This document shows, piece after piece, positions 1 to 10,919 of a stretch of 39,337 nt of DNA. The notes under the pieces are model-generated. The model made no database searches, was not told the DNA's origin, and saw only the letters and a program-made list of their open reading frames with translations. The stretch covers positions 1 to 39,337 of the forward strand of contig MPND01000034.1 of the NCBI GenBank assembly GCA_002238855.1, given 5' to 3'. Both the position numbers and the translations under genes were made by a program. This DNA comes from SAR202 cluster bacterium bin90. Lineage in GTDB: Bacteria; Chloroflexota; Dehalococcoidia; Lucifugimonadales; JADFKI01. How positions within the stretch are numbered: the first letter of the stretch is position 1; each line of letters begins with the position of its first letter.

Positions 1-172
1 TCGACCGATGGCTTTGGCCATAGGATACGGGGGAATGGAAGAACTCATTCGAACGACATGTCATCATCTCAAAAAAGCGAGGGCACTGACCAAGAGTCGT
101 GGAAACCTAGGCTTTTTCAACAGGTCGTTTCATTCGACATTGACAATTATGGTGAATTCTCGGAGATTATGA
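1..172. other. No recognisable gene at left edge
   Basis: Two plus-strand frames are open from the window edge. One ends with TGA at 170-172, just before the end of the convergent sigma factor gene; the other runs on to about 198. Neither translation resembles a family I know, and no terminator with a clear T-run is seen. It could be the tail of a gene that begins outside the window. Confidence 0.3.
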
Positions 173-1543
173 TTAGATTGCGCCGTACTCCGCCATACTA
201 GGCAGGCGCCCAGAACTCCGCAGGCGGTCTAGTGCCTGCCGCTCAAGTTGCCTCACGCGCTCCCGCGTCACTCCCAGTTCCTGTCCAACCTCTTCGAGCG
301 TCCTCGGACGATCGTCGAAGAAGCCGAAGCGAAGCGTTAGCACAAGTCTCAGGCGAGGCGGCAGGTCCTGCATAGCCTCCACTACATTCTGCCTCGTAAC
401 CATGCGGATTGCCATCTCGTCTGTAGCCCAGCCGCCCGTATCCTGGATGAAATCCTCCAGAGTGGACTCCTCCTCACCGACGGGCGTTTCGAGTGATACC
501 GTGTGCTGTCTCTGCTGAAGGAGAACTTCAACATTCTCAGATGTCCAGCCTAGCTCATCCGCTACTTCACCCGGTGTCGGCTCCCTGTCCAATCTGCGAT
601 GCAACTCTCGCTCTGCCGATCCAAGCTGCTGCAGGCGTTCCACGACGTGAACGGGCAACCTAATCGTGCGGCCCTGGTCCGCCAGCGCGCGCGTGACCGC
701 TTGCCTGACCCACCATGTAGCGTAGGTGCTGAACTTGAACCCGCGGTGCGAGTCGAACTTCTCAACCGCGCGCATCAATCCCAGGTTGCCCTCCTGAACC
801 AGATCAAGCATGGGCAGGCCCCGATTCTGGTACTTCCGTGCGATGCTGACGACGAGCCTCAAGTTTGAGTTCGTCAGATCCTCGCCTGCGTCCCTGCCTA
901 CATTCTCGATGGTTTTCCACCACTGCTCCGTCTCATGCACGAGTTCGCGAGGAAGTTCGCCATCAATCCCGCCATCCAGTGCGGCTATGACCTCGAGCGG
1001 TAGCAGCCAGCGCAGCCTCGAAATGGCAGCGACTGCTGCGACCGCGTCCGCTTCCTTCACTTCGAGGGCGAGCGCAACCGCTGCCTTCGTGCCGGCGTTC
1101 ATGGGGAGGTCCAGCGCTTCCCTTACTTCGTCAATAGCCAGCGCATCGCTTATCGTCGCATCTTCGTCCATATTGAAGCTCAAGATGCCGGCGAAGGTTA
1201 GCAAGGTGGGCAGGCGCTCTCGCAGCGCCATGTAAATGTCGAAGACGAGCTCCTCCGTGGACGGCTGAAATCCGTATTCGTCGCTGAATCTCTCACGCCG
1301 CAGTTTAAGCTCCATCCGGCGCTCCACAGCCAGTCCCAGGCGAATTTCGTCGGACTTCTGGAGCAGAGGGTGCTGCCCAATCGCGGTAAGATATTCGCGA
1401 ATGGTGTCCGTGGTCTCTCCCGCGTAGTCCCTAGGCTTATTTTCTTTCTTCTGTGCAGTCTTCATTGTCTTACTTCCGGCGCCTTCAAAGCCTGCGCCCC
1501 GTCTATCGGCACGGCCTTCCATGATTGCCTCCACAGTCGTCAT
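173..1543 (-). CDS. RNA polymerase sigma factor, sigma-70 family (RpoD/SigA-like)
   Basis: Directs RNA polymerase to promoters. From the N-terminus there is a region 1.2 motif ([16 protein letters not shown]). A non-conserved spacer follows, then region 2 with [13 protein letters not shown], the core-binding [18 protein letters not shown] and the -10 reading [12 protein letters not shown]. Region 3 follows, and region 4 ends with a helix-turn-helix ([19 protein letters not shown]). This architecture fits a primary or group 2 sigma factor. An upstream in-frame ATG at 1657 is unlikely, because it overlaps the -35 box of a good promoter. ATG at 1543 has AAGGA four bases upstream. ATG at 1522 has an even better GGAGG five bases upstream and is a real alternative. 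With the 1543 start the protein is 456 aa. The N-terminus before region 1.2 is basic and poorly conserved. Whether it is the housekeeping or an alternative factor cannot be told from this window. Confidence 0.92.
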   Translation of the reverse strand: MTTVEAIMEGRADRRGAGFEGAGSKTMKTAQKKENKPRDYAGETTDTIREYLTAIGQHPLLQKSDEIRLGLAVERRMELKLRRERFSDEYGFQPSTEELVFDIYMALRERLPTLLTFAGILSFNMDEDATISDALAIDEVREALDLPMNAGTKAAVALALEVKEADAVAAVAAISRLRWLLPLEVIAALDGGIDGELPRELVHETEQWWKTIENVGRDAGEDLTNSNLRLVVSIARKYQNRGLPMLDLVQEGNLGLMRAVEKFDSHRGFKFSTYATWWVRQAVTRALADQGRTIRLPVHVVERLQQLGSAERELHRRLDREPTPGEVADELGWTSENVEVLLQQRQHTVSLETPVGEEESTLEDFIQDTGGWATDEMAIRMVTRQNVVEAMQDLPPRLRLVLTLRFGFFDDRPRTLEEVGQELGVTRERVRQLERQALDRLRSSGRLPSMAEYGAI

Positions 1544-1628
1544 TTCATCCTTCCAAGTAGCGCACAATTTTCTCGTCTTCGGTTCATAAGACGCATCTCT
1601 TATTGCACATAATTTATATAATGTCTGA

Positions 1629-1657
1629 TTTATATCACAGGCCTTTGGGAAATGCAA
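1629..1657 (-). promoter_or_regulatory. Predicted promoter of the sigma factor gene
   Basis: On the minus strand, TTGCAT (1652-1657) and TATAAA (1629-1634) are separated by exactly 17 bases. Transcription would start near 1622, giving a leader of about 80 bases before ATG 1543. It rules out the longest open frame as the start. Confidence 0.55.
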
Positions 1658-1824
1658 GGTTTAATGATGACTTTACACGAAAAATGCTCATATTCGCAGT
1701 AAATTGTCTCCCTTGGCGGCCCTGCATCAATACAACGCCCGTGGTAAGTGAAAGGTTAGCATTCTCTCGCAATCTCTTCTAGGCATATTGCATGACATAT
1801 TATATCTCTCACTTTGATAAAGTC

Positions 1825-1846
1825 GGCCGGGGAAAGGTCCTCGGCC
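1825..1846. other. Stem-loop in the intergenic region 1658-2008
   Basis: A 9-bp stem with one G-U pair (1825-1833 with 1838-1846) and loop AAGG lies upstream of the transporter promoter. The rest of the 350-base gap holds the two divergent promoters listed and AT-rich sequence. No riboswitch or small gene was recognised. There is no T-run, so a terminator role is doubtful. Confidence 0.3.
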
Positions 1847-1878
1847 CCGAGGCTGGTAAACGGCGAGCACTGTCGTAG

Positions 1879-1907
1879 TTGACAAACCGCAGGCTTGGAC
1901 TTATATT
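1879..1907 (+). promoter_or_regulatory. Predicted promoter of the peptide transporter operon
   Basis: A perfect -35 TTGACA (1879-1884), a 17-base spacer and TATATT (1902-1907). Transcription would begin near 1914, leaving a leader of about 95 bases before the binding protein gene. Confidence 0.65.
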
Positions 1908-2008
1908 CGGGGGCAATTCAGACTATTTCGCTATTGAATAATCGCGTGGAGTTGGACGGTATATATGAACAGGTAACGTACTGGCGGAGCCCTACAAGGA
2001 GGAGCCGA

Positions 2009-3838
2009 ATGAAGAGATACGTAGAGATTCTGTTGCCGCTGCTGGCAAGCCTCGCACTCGTGATGGCACTGGCTGCGTGTTCGAGCGCTGACGAAGAAGC
2101 GCCCGCAGCACCGGCGGCACAGCAGGCAGCACCAGCGGCTCCGACAGCGGCACCCGTTGCCAAGCAGGCAGCTGGCGCCGGCACCACAGGACAGCAGCCG
2201 GCACTCCCTGCAGCCGCCACTCCTGTTCCCGTACAAGAGGCGGAGCTGGTATATCTGATGGCTCCGGAGGATGGCCCACAGCGTGGTGGCTGGCTCGAGT
2301 ATGGCTTTGCCGCCAACCCTCCGCACCTCGACCTGCATCAGTCAGGTACAACAAACAACTGCACTCCACAGTGCCCCTTGTTCGACCTTCTGGTTATGAA
2401 CGACCCCACCGACCCCGACAGAGGCATTATCGCACAAGGACTAGCTACATCCTGGGACGTCTCATCCGACGGCAAGACCTTCACCTTCCCACTGCGTGAA
2501 GGCGTTAAGTTCCACGATGGCGCAGATATGACCTCGGCTGACGTGAAGGCAACTTTCGACCGCATCATCTTCCCGCCGGACCATGTGTCCAGCCGACGAC
2601 AAGCCCTCTTCTCCGCCGTGGCGGCGGATGGCGTCCAGGCGCCGGACGACTATACCTTCAAGCTTGTGCTTGAAGAAGCGCGCGCTGCAGACTTCATATT
2701 AAATGCCTTCGCCACAGGCTTCAACGTCATCGTTCGGAAGCAGACCCTCGATGACAATAACTCTGACCTGCGTACCATACCCGACTATCCGGGCACTGGT
2801 CCTTATAGATACCTAGAGCACAGGGACGCCGAATTCTGGAAGATCGAGGCGAACCCCGACTACTGGAATCCAAATCTCCCCTACCTCGACGGCATCAACG
2901 TATATCACATGCCGGACGCACAGACCAAGATAGCGGCGTTCCTCGCAAAGAAATCCGACTACGCGCGTGTTCTCGACCCCAAGTCGTACCATGACTGGCT
3001 GGCAGACACGCCCGACGGAATGAAGCTTCACCGCTATGCACAGACTACAGTCCAGGGCATCTGGATGAAGCAGGACGCTGGCGGTCCATTGAGCGATGTC
3101 CGTGTTCGACGGGCAATCAACCTGATTATTGACCGGGACGCCATGGAGGACAGCGTGTTCAAGACGGTGTCGCTCAACGGCTTCGGCTGTGGCTATGTAT
3201 TCAGATGGAGCCCATGGGCCTCCCCTTATGAGGACCTGAGGCAGCGTCCGACCTGCGTACCCACTGCGGAGAAGGGACCATACCTGGAGGAAGCCCAGGC
3301 ACTCCTTGAGGAAGCAGGCTACGGCGATGGACTGGACATAAGCATCAAGTACTCGGTCGAAGGCCACTACGCAGTTTGGGGGCCGCTGATTGCCCAGCTT
3401 CTCAGCGAACAGGGAATAAACGTGGAACAGATTCCACTAGACGGTCCAGTGGCGATTCAGAGCATTCAGGACGGCAACTTTGAGCTTGCCACATCGTATG
3501 CAGTATTCCCATTTGGCGATCCGTCCTCCTACATGAGGGCATGGTACGGCTGCGGCTCGACTGAAAACTATGGCGGATTCTGCAATGAGGAAGTGGACGC
3601 CCTGCTGGACAAGATTGACAACGAGTTGGACACGGCCAAGCGCAAAGAGTATGTCACTGAACTTGACGCTCTGCTCGAAGAAAATGTCCCATTCGCGACC
3701 GCTGCCTGGGAGGAGTTCGCTGACGCCTACTGGGACTATGTGAAGGGGCAAACCGGCGAGTACAGCGTGGGCATCTACAACGCTGAGCGCCGCGGAACCT
3801 GGTGGCTCGATCAGAACAGCCCACATTTCCCGCGCTAA
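2009..3838 (+). CDS. Peptide/nickel-type ABC transporter substrate-binding lipoprotein (SBP_bac_5)
   Basis: Captures peptides or related solutes outside the membrane and hands them to an ABC permease. The start chosen is ATG 2009, which has a strong AGGAGGAG upstream and begins a classic lipoprotein signal: MKRY, a hydrophobic stretch, then lipobox LAAC. The frame is open further upstream to 1895, but that part has no signal features. After the lipid-anchored cysteine comes an Ala/Pro/Gln-rich linker of about 50 residues, then a family 5 extracellular binding domain. That domain includes the typical passages FPLREGVKFHDGADMTSADV and GTGPYRYLEH. The protein is 609 aa, normal for the family once the linker is counted. 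The matching permease DppB that follows is almost wholly deleted and no ATPase gene is present, so this protein may work with components encoded elsewhere or be left without a transporter. Confidence 0.93.
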   Translation: MKRYVEILLPLLASLALVMALAACSSADEEAPAAPAAQQAAPAAPTAAPVAKQAAGAGTTGQQPALPAAATPVPVQEAELVYLMAPEDGPQRGGWLEYGFAANPPHLDLHQSGTTNNCTPQCPLFDLLVMNDPTDPDRGIIAQGLATSWDVSSDGKTFTFPLREGVKFHDGADMTSADVKATFDRIIFPPDHVSSRRQALFSAVAADGVQAPDDYTFKLVLEEARAADFILNAFATGFNVIVRKQTLDDNNSDLRTIPDYPGTGPYRYLEHRDAEFWKIEANPDYWNPNLPYLDGINVYHMPDAQTKIAAFLAKKSDYARVLDPKSYHDWLADTPDGMKLHRYAQTTVQGIWMKQDAGGPLSDVRVRRAINLIIDRDAMEDSVFKTVSLNGFGCGYVFRWSPWASPYEDLRQRPTCVPTAEKGPYLEEAQALLEEAGYGDGLDISIKYSVEGHYAVWGPLIAQLLSEQGINVEQIPLDGPVAIQSIQDGNFELATSYAVFPFGDPSSYMRAWYGCGSTENYGGFCNEEVDALLDKIDNELDTAKRKEYVTELDALLEENVPFATAAWEEFADAYWDYVKGQTGEYSVGIYNAERRGTWWLDQNSPHFPR

Positions 3839-3851
3839 AAATTTCCGAAAT

Positions 3852-3874
3852 CCCTCCCCCTCAGCGGGGGAGGG
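3852..3874. repeat. GC-rich perfect hairpin after the binding protein gene
   Basis: A 9-bp perfect stem (3852-3860 with 3866-3874) with a five-base loop lies 14 bases after the stop codon. There is no T-run. It may be a transcript-stabilising or attenuating element, or a copy of a dispersed intergenic repeat. Only this copy is seen in the window. Confidence 0.45.
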
Positions 3875-3939
3875 TAATGGTGGGCGTCGGGATACCCTCA
3901 CCATCGTGTCCATCCTGTTGGATTCCGGAGGATTAGACA

Positions 3940-4077
3940 ATCGGAACCTACCTAATACGAAGGCTTCTGTACGCCATTCCCACCCTGCTGGCAATAACCG
4001 TAGTTATCTTCACTATGACGAACTTTTTCGTTGATATTATGTATGGATGGTTAGACCCTCGAATACGTTACTCATAG
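3940..4077 (+). pseudogene. DppB-type ABC permease reduced to its two ends (large internal deletion)
   Basis: Read from ATC at 3940 there are 45 sense codons and then TAG. The first part (TYLIRRLLYAIPTLLAITVV) is the usual first membrane segment of DppB/OppB permeases. The last part (FFVDIMYGWLDPRIRYS) is the usual extreme C-terminus of the same family. A full-length member has about 310-330 residues, so roughly 270 residues are missing and the two ends are joined in frame. The expected ATG is ATC, although a good GGAGGA site stands upstream. The position between binding protein and DppC-type permease is exactly where dppB belongs. It is either a real deletion or an assembly collapse. The product could not form a channel. 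Confidence 0.8.
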
Positions 4078-4113
4078 TCCGACAGCAGCAAATATGATGG
4101 ACAATAGACTTAC

Positions 4114-5010
4114 ATGCAGACAGAAGCAACTCCCCTCTTAGAGGAAACGCTACCCGCCAGAAGCGGCGCACTTTGGCGAGGACTGCGGCGATTCATCGTA
4201 CAGAATCCGCTGGGCGCAGCAGGAGCAGCGGTGCTACTTATGTTGATTTTGATGGCGCTTGCCGCACCTCTGATCACACCATGGCCGGAGCATAAGGGTG
4301 ACTTCACCCACATGTCAGGCGAGCCCAACGCGGATCACTACTTCGGTACTGACCAGCAGGGGCGCGATATTCTGAGCAGGGTTATCTTTGGGACCCGCAC
4401 AACGCTTACCGTCGCTATCGTAGCGGTCTTATTCGGTACCACCGGTGGGTCACTTATTGGGATTGTGAGCGCCTATTTGGGCGGCAAAGTTGACCTTATA
4501 ATTCAGCGCTTGCTTGAGATACTTCAAGCATTCCCTGACGTTATCTTGGCTTTGCTTCTGCTTTCGGCCCTGGACCCGAGTCTTGGAACCGTAATTCTGG
4601 CAATATCGATAACGCGCATCCCATTTGGCGGTCGTGTAATCCGCTCCGTCGCCCTGCAGATACGTGAAATGGAGTACGTGACATCTGCACGCGCAATCGG
4701 CGCGAATGACATACGCATCATGTTCCGCCATGTCGCGCCGCAATGTGTCGCACCCTACCTCATTCTGGCGACCGCCCACCTCGGCGTTGCGATCCTCATC
4801 GAGTCCGGGCTGGGCTTCCTTGGAGCGGGCGTGCCGCCGCCAACTGCGACTTGGGGCAACATGCTCGCCTTCGCCAACTTCTCCTCGTTCAAGCCGCTCT
4901 GGTGGATGGCGTTCTACCCGGGCTTGGCGATTACCATCACGGTGCTGGCATTCAACTTATTTGGTGATTCACTGCGCGACGCCCTTGACCCTCGCCTACG
5001 CAACAGGTAA
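4114..5010 (+). CDS. ABC transporter permease, DppC/OppC type
   Basis: Membrane subunit of a peptide-class importer. The 298 aa protein has the family layout. A short cytoplasmic N-terminus is followed by the first membrane helix (residues about 33-53) and a periplasmic segment with DHYFGTDQQGRDILSRV, the signature of OppC-like proteins. The BPD_transp_1 domain follows, with the ATPase-contacting EAA-like loop around SARAIGANDIRIMFRHVAP, and the C-terminus is the typical GDSLRDALDPRLR. Length and motifs are complete, so this gene looks intact. Its usual heterodimer partner is the deleted permease just upstream, and no dppD or dppF follows: the next gene is an unrelated oxidoreductase. Function therefore depends on partners encoded elsewhere. 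Confidence 0.93.
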   Translation: MQTEATPLLEETLPARSGALWRGLRRFIVQNPLGAAGAAVLLMLILMALAAPLITPWPEHKGDFTHMSGEPNADHYFGTDQQGRDILSRVIFGTRTTLTVAIVAVLFGTTGGSLIGIVSAYLGGKVDLIIQRLLEILQAFPDVILALLLLSALDPSLGTVILAISITRIPFGGRVIRSVALQIREMEYVTSARAIGANDIRIMFRHVAPQCVAPYLILATAHLGVAILIESGLGFLGAGVPPPTATWGNMLAFANFSSFKPLWWMAFYPGLAITITVLAFNLFGDSLRDALDPRLRNR

Positions 5011-5064
5011 TCTGCATCCCATCCTCTTAACCCAAATTGCTATAACCCCAAATAGGAGGGTCCG

Positions 5065-6141
5065 ATGAGATTCGGAATGTTCGACATTCTACGATGGCAC
5101 AAGGACTGGACCGCTGAGCGGGCCTTTGACGCGTCGCTGGAACAAATTGAGTTTGCAGACAAGCTGGGCTTGCAGGACATCTGGCTCGGCGAACACCACT
5201 TCTCCCGGCACGGCATGCTTTCCGGTATCTTTTCGTTCCTGGGCGCAGTCGCCGCAAAGACCGAGAACGCACGCATCGGCACCGCCATCGTCGTGCTGCC
5301 GTTCCACAATCCCGTGCTGGTAGCGGAAGAAAGCGCGATTATCGACATCATCTCAAACGGTCGCTTCAACCTCGGCGTCGGCGCAGGCTACCAGGCGCAG
5401 GAGTTTCACGGTCTTGGCGTGGACATCGCGCATTCCCGTGAGATGTTCAACGAGTACCTCGATGTCGTGCAGGCATGCTGGGAAGAAGGCACGACCACAT
5501 TCAAGGGCAAGTTCGTTGACTTCGAAGATACATGGGTGATTCCCAAGCCCATTCAGAAGCCTGGCCCGCCCATCTACATTGCAGTGAGCACCAGCCCGGA
5601 GAGCGTGGACAACGCTGCAAAGCGCGGCCTGCCCATTATTGTCGGTGGTCCCACGACTACACTGGGGCAGACCCCCCAAGTCGTCAGCCTATGGCACGAG
5701 CGCATGGAGCACTATGGGAACCCGCACGAGCACATCGACCTGCCCGTCAGCACCAACATCTACGTCGCGCCCACGATGGAGCAGGCTGAGAACGACATTA
5801 AGGGCATGGAAGACCATATCAACGATGAGTTCTACCGCGTCGGCAACCCTGCCGACAAGAACGGCGTCATCCCCGAGAACTACAAGCACTGGGTGCATCG
5901 CGACCGCGACCGCCTCGAAGCCGGAAAGCGCGCCCGTGAAGAAGGCATCCTCCCTCTCATCGGCACACCCGAGGTCGTTTGCGAGCGCATTGAAGCACTG
6001 CGATCCAAGGGCATCAACCGCATCTTCGGCAAGTTCGGCGCAGCCGGCCTCGACCTGGACAAGTCACTGCGCTGCATCGAGATGTTCGCAAGCGAAGTGA
6101 TGCCGGAGTTCGCTGAGGATACGGTGGCAGTCGCGGACTAG
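5065..6141 (+). CDS. LLM class flavin-dependent oxidoreductase (luciferase-like)
   Basis: A TIM-barrel oxidoreductase of the bacterial luciferase-like monooxygenase family, 358 aa, using reduced flavin or F420. The start ATG is preceded by AGGAGG at good spacing. Family features seen are the N-terminal strand MRFGMFDI, the WLGEHHFSRHG segment around residues 41-51, the GRFNLGVGAGYQAQEFHGLG loop (about 95-114), the ISTSPES-like substrate loop (here VSTSPES) and a C-terminal GTPEVVCERIEALRSKGI helix. The true substrate cannot be told from sequence. Such enzymes act on alkanes, sulfonates or other organics, and are numerous in SAR202 genomes, where they are thought to oxidise recalcitrant carbon. 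It lies 54 bases after the permease gene and is followed by a strong hairpin, so it could be the last gene of the upstream operon. Confidence 0.93.
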   Translation: MRFGMFDILRWHKDWTAERAFDASLEQIEFADKLGLQDIWLGEHHFSRHGMLSGIFSFLGAVAAKTENARIGTAIVVLPFHNPVLVAEESAIIDIISNGRFNLGVGAGYQAQEFHGLGVDIAHSREMFNEYLDVVQACWEEGTTTFKGKFVDFEDTWVIPKPIQKPGPPIYIAVSTSPESVDNAAKRGLPIIVGGPTTTLGQTPQVVSLWHERMEHYGNPHEHIDLPVSTNIYVAPTMEQAENDIKGMEDHINDEFYRVGNPADKNGVIPENYKHWVHRDRDRLEAGKRAREEGILPLIGTPEVVCERIEALRSKGINRIFGKFGAAGLDLDKSLRCIEMFASEVMPEFAEDTVAVAD

Positions 6142-6182
6142 TCTCGTAGTCGGCAAAGACCTTATCCGGAAGACAAAGCAAA

Positions 6183-6208
6183 ACGCCCGTCATTCACATA
6201 ACGGGCGT
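6183..6208. terminator. Bidirectional terminator hairpin
   Basis: An 8-bp perfect stem (6183-6190 with 6201-6208) with a 10-base loop lies between the oxidoreductase gene and the convergent tRNA gene. On the minus strand it is followed by a T-rich tract, on the plus strand by CTCTCATTT. It can serve both transcription units. Confidence 0.6.
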
Positions 6209-6218
6209 CTCTCATTTC

Positions 6219-6293
<75 letters not shown>

Positions 6294-6373
6294 TTGTTAA
6301 CTACGTCACAGGCAGTTGCCTGCCCGAATCAATACCTATTTCACTGAATCCTGTCAATTCTGTGATATCCCGC

Positions 6374-6392
6374 GTAAATGACCCTTAATGTG

Positions 6393-6399
<7 letters not shown>
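6374..6399 (-). repeat. 23S processing stem, 3' arm
   Basis: This 26-base segment is the inverted partner of 9368-9393. The two pair along their whole length with a single G-U wobble. Together they would close a long helix around the 23S rRNA, the usual RNase III processing stalk. Confidence 0.8.
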
Positions 6400-9367
<2,968 letters not shown>

Positions 9368-9374
<7 letters not shown>

Positions 9375-9393
9375 CACATTAAGGATCATTTAC
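9368..9393 (-). repeat. 23S processing stem, 5' arm
   Basis: Inverted partner of 6374-6399: 25 Watson-Crick pairs and one G-U in the transcript. The helix extends the terminal 23S helix outward by about 19-20 pairs. Confidence 0.8.
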
Positions 9394-9433
9394 TCGGTCT
9401 ATTGTTAGACAGGATTCAGTTGTTAAGGTACAC

Positions 9434-9460
9434 AAAAAAACGGCTGGCAGTCCCCAGCCG
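9434..9460 (-). terminator. Intrinsic terminator upstream of the 23S gene
   Basis: On the minus strand a 7-bp stem CGGCTGG/CCAGCCG (9441-9447 with 9454-9460) is followed directly by seven T (9434-9440). It is a strong terminator. It lies between the predicted rRNA promoter and the 23S 5' end, so it would act as an attenuator or end a short transcript. Confidence 0.8.
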
Positions 9461-9522
9461 TGCTGTAGGCTTGCCTGAATGCTGTATGTCAGAATGTAAA
9501 TGTCATCTTTGCACTCAACCGT
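9434..9522 (-). ncRNA. Candidate short leader RNA before 23S rRNA
   Basis: A promoter (9529-9557) and an intrinsic terminator (9434-9460) on the minus strand bracket about 90 bases without a clear open frame. The product could be a free small RNA or an attenuated leader of the 23S transcript. It does not resemble 5S, 4.5S or a tRNA. The remainder of the 340-base gap (to 9715) shows nothing else I can name apart from a weak TATACT box at 9659 for the plus-strand gene. Confidence 0.3.
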
Positions 9523-9528
9523 CCTGCT

Positions 9529-9557
9529 AGTCTAAAACAGGGAAAGTCACAAGTCAA
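9529..9557 (-). promoter_or_regulatory. Predicted promoter for leader/23S rRNA
   Basis: On the minus strand, TTGACT (9552-9557), a 17-base spacer and TAGACT (9529-9534). Transcription would start near 9522, about 150 bases upstream of the mature 23S end. Confidence 0.5.
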
Positions 9558-9715
9558 GCATTACTGACAGAGTTTTTTTGCGGCGCATTCTTGCAACTCA
9601 GCGGCTCGTACAAGCATAGCGTACTCACACAGCAGACGACCGGTAACAGCTTGCGTGATATACTTCCTCTGCGAATCTTCTGGATTCCAGATCCTCGGGA
9701 GCTAATAGCGATACA

Positions 9716-10918
9716 TTGCAAGACCGAGCTTTAGAGGGCGTGCGAGTACTCGACCTGACGCACCATGTCGCCGGTCCTTACTGCACCAAGCTCCTCGCTG
9801 ACTTTGGAGCCGACGTAGTCAAGGTGGAGCGACCTCCGGGCGACCCCGCCCGTGGCCTGCCTCCTTTTGCAAACGACGAACCCCACCTTGAACACAGCCT
9901 TCTGTTTGCATACCTGAATACGAACAAGAAGAGCATAACTCTCGACCTCAAAGCCTCTACCGGCATGTCTTTGTTCCACCAACTGCTGGCAGACGTTGAC
10001 ATCCTCGTGGAGAATTTCGCGGCACGCGTGATGCCTTCTCTCGGTCTGGACTACTACACGCTCTCGGCCAATAATCCTTCGCTGGTGATGGTCTCGATTT
10101 CCAATTTCGGGAAGACCGGCCCTTACAGGGATTACAAGGCAGCCGACATCGTACACTACGCCCTTGGCGGTCTGATGTATATATTCGGATCGGCTGACCG
10201 CGAACCTCTGAAGCACGCGCTCCGTCAAACTCAGTTCAAGGCAGGAACGAACGCCGCCACCGCCGCGCTTGTGGGCTGGTATCATCAACAATTCACTGGA
10301 GAAGGTCAGCACATCGATGTCTCCATCCAGGAGTGCGTTGCGTCCGCCCTCCGCGACACCACCTCCCTGTACACCTACGCGGGCGCCACAAGACAGCGAC
10401 AGCCCTCATACACCGGCGACATGCCGCGCAGTCCGGTTCCAACCAAAGATGGTTACATCGTACCAATACATTTCGGCGGCGCGGTGGACTGGGATGGCGT
10501 TGCTGACTTTATCGATGCACCCGCACTAAAGGATGAAGCGTTCGACACGCCCGATAGCCGTTTCAATAATGCACAGGCTCTTCAACAGGCTCTTGAGCAT
10601 GGAATGACACAATGGCGTAAATTCGAACTGATGCGCGAGGCGCACAGACGACGCGGCCACATCTACGGCGTTGTCCACAGCCCTGAAGAGGTTCTCGCAA
10701 GTGAGCATTATAGTGAGCGGGGTTATTTCACAAGCTTTAGTCATCCAACGATTGGCGAAGCAGTGTATCCTGGCGCGCCGTTCATTATGAGTGAGACGCC
10801 ATGGCAAGCCCTTAGTCCAGCTCCATTATTGGGCGAGCACAACCACGAAATACTCTGCGGGAGACTGCGTCTTTCCCCCGAGGAATTGAGCATGCTGACA
10901 GCTTCAGGAGTCGTGTAG
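9716..10918 (+). CDS. CaiB/BaiF family (class III) CoA-transferase
   Basis: Moves coenzyme A between carboxylic acids through an enzyme-bound acyl anhydride, as in formyl-CoA:oxalate or carnitine CoA-transferases. The 400 aa protein opens with LEGVRVLDLTHHVAGPYCTK and ADFGADVVKVERPPGDPAR, the usual nucleotide-binding start of the family. It continues with DILVENFAARVM and the catalytic region around FGKTGPYRDYKAADIVHYAL, where an aspartate is expected. GEGQHIDVSIQE and the C-terminal LGEHNHEIL are also typical. The start is TTG at 9716; GGGAG lies rather far upstream, so the exact start is uncertain. The next gene, a second CoA-transferase, starts one base after the stop, so the two are coupled and may form a heteromer or act on related substrates. 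The substrate cannot be assigned. Confidence 0.93.
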   Translation: MQDRALEGVRVLDLTHHVAGPYCTKLLADFGADVVKVERPPGDPARGLPPFANDEPHLEHSLLFAYLNTNKKSITLDLKASTGMSLFHQLLADVDILVENFAARVMPSLGLDYYTLSANNPSLVMVSISNFGKTGPYRDYKAADIVHYALGGLMYIFGSADREPLKHALRQTQFKAGTNAATAALVGWYHQQFTGEGQHIDVSIQECVASALRDTTSLYTYAGATRQRQPSYTGDMPRSPVPTKDGYIVPIHFGGAVDWDGVADFIDAPALKDEAFDTPDSRFNNAQALQQALEHGMTQWRKFELMREAHRRRGHIYGVVHSPEEVLASEHYSERGYFTSFSHPTIGEAVYPGAPFIMSETPWQALSPAPLLGEHNHEILCGRLRLSPEELSMLTASGVV

Positions 10919-10919
10919 T

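Noticed and set aside
1918..2369. Several minus-strand open frames opposite the binding protein gene
   Set aside because: They are shadows of the Ala/Pro-rich lipoprotein linker; GC-rich repetitive codons open the opposite frames.
6294..6373. 5S rRNA between 23S and the tRNA
   Set aside because: The gap is only about 100 bases and lacks 5S conserved sequences.
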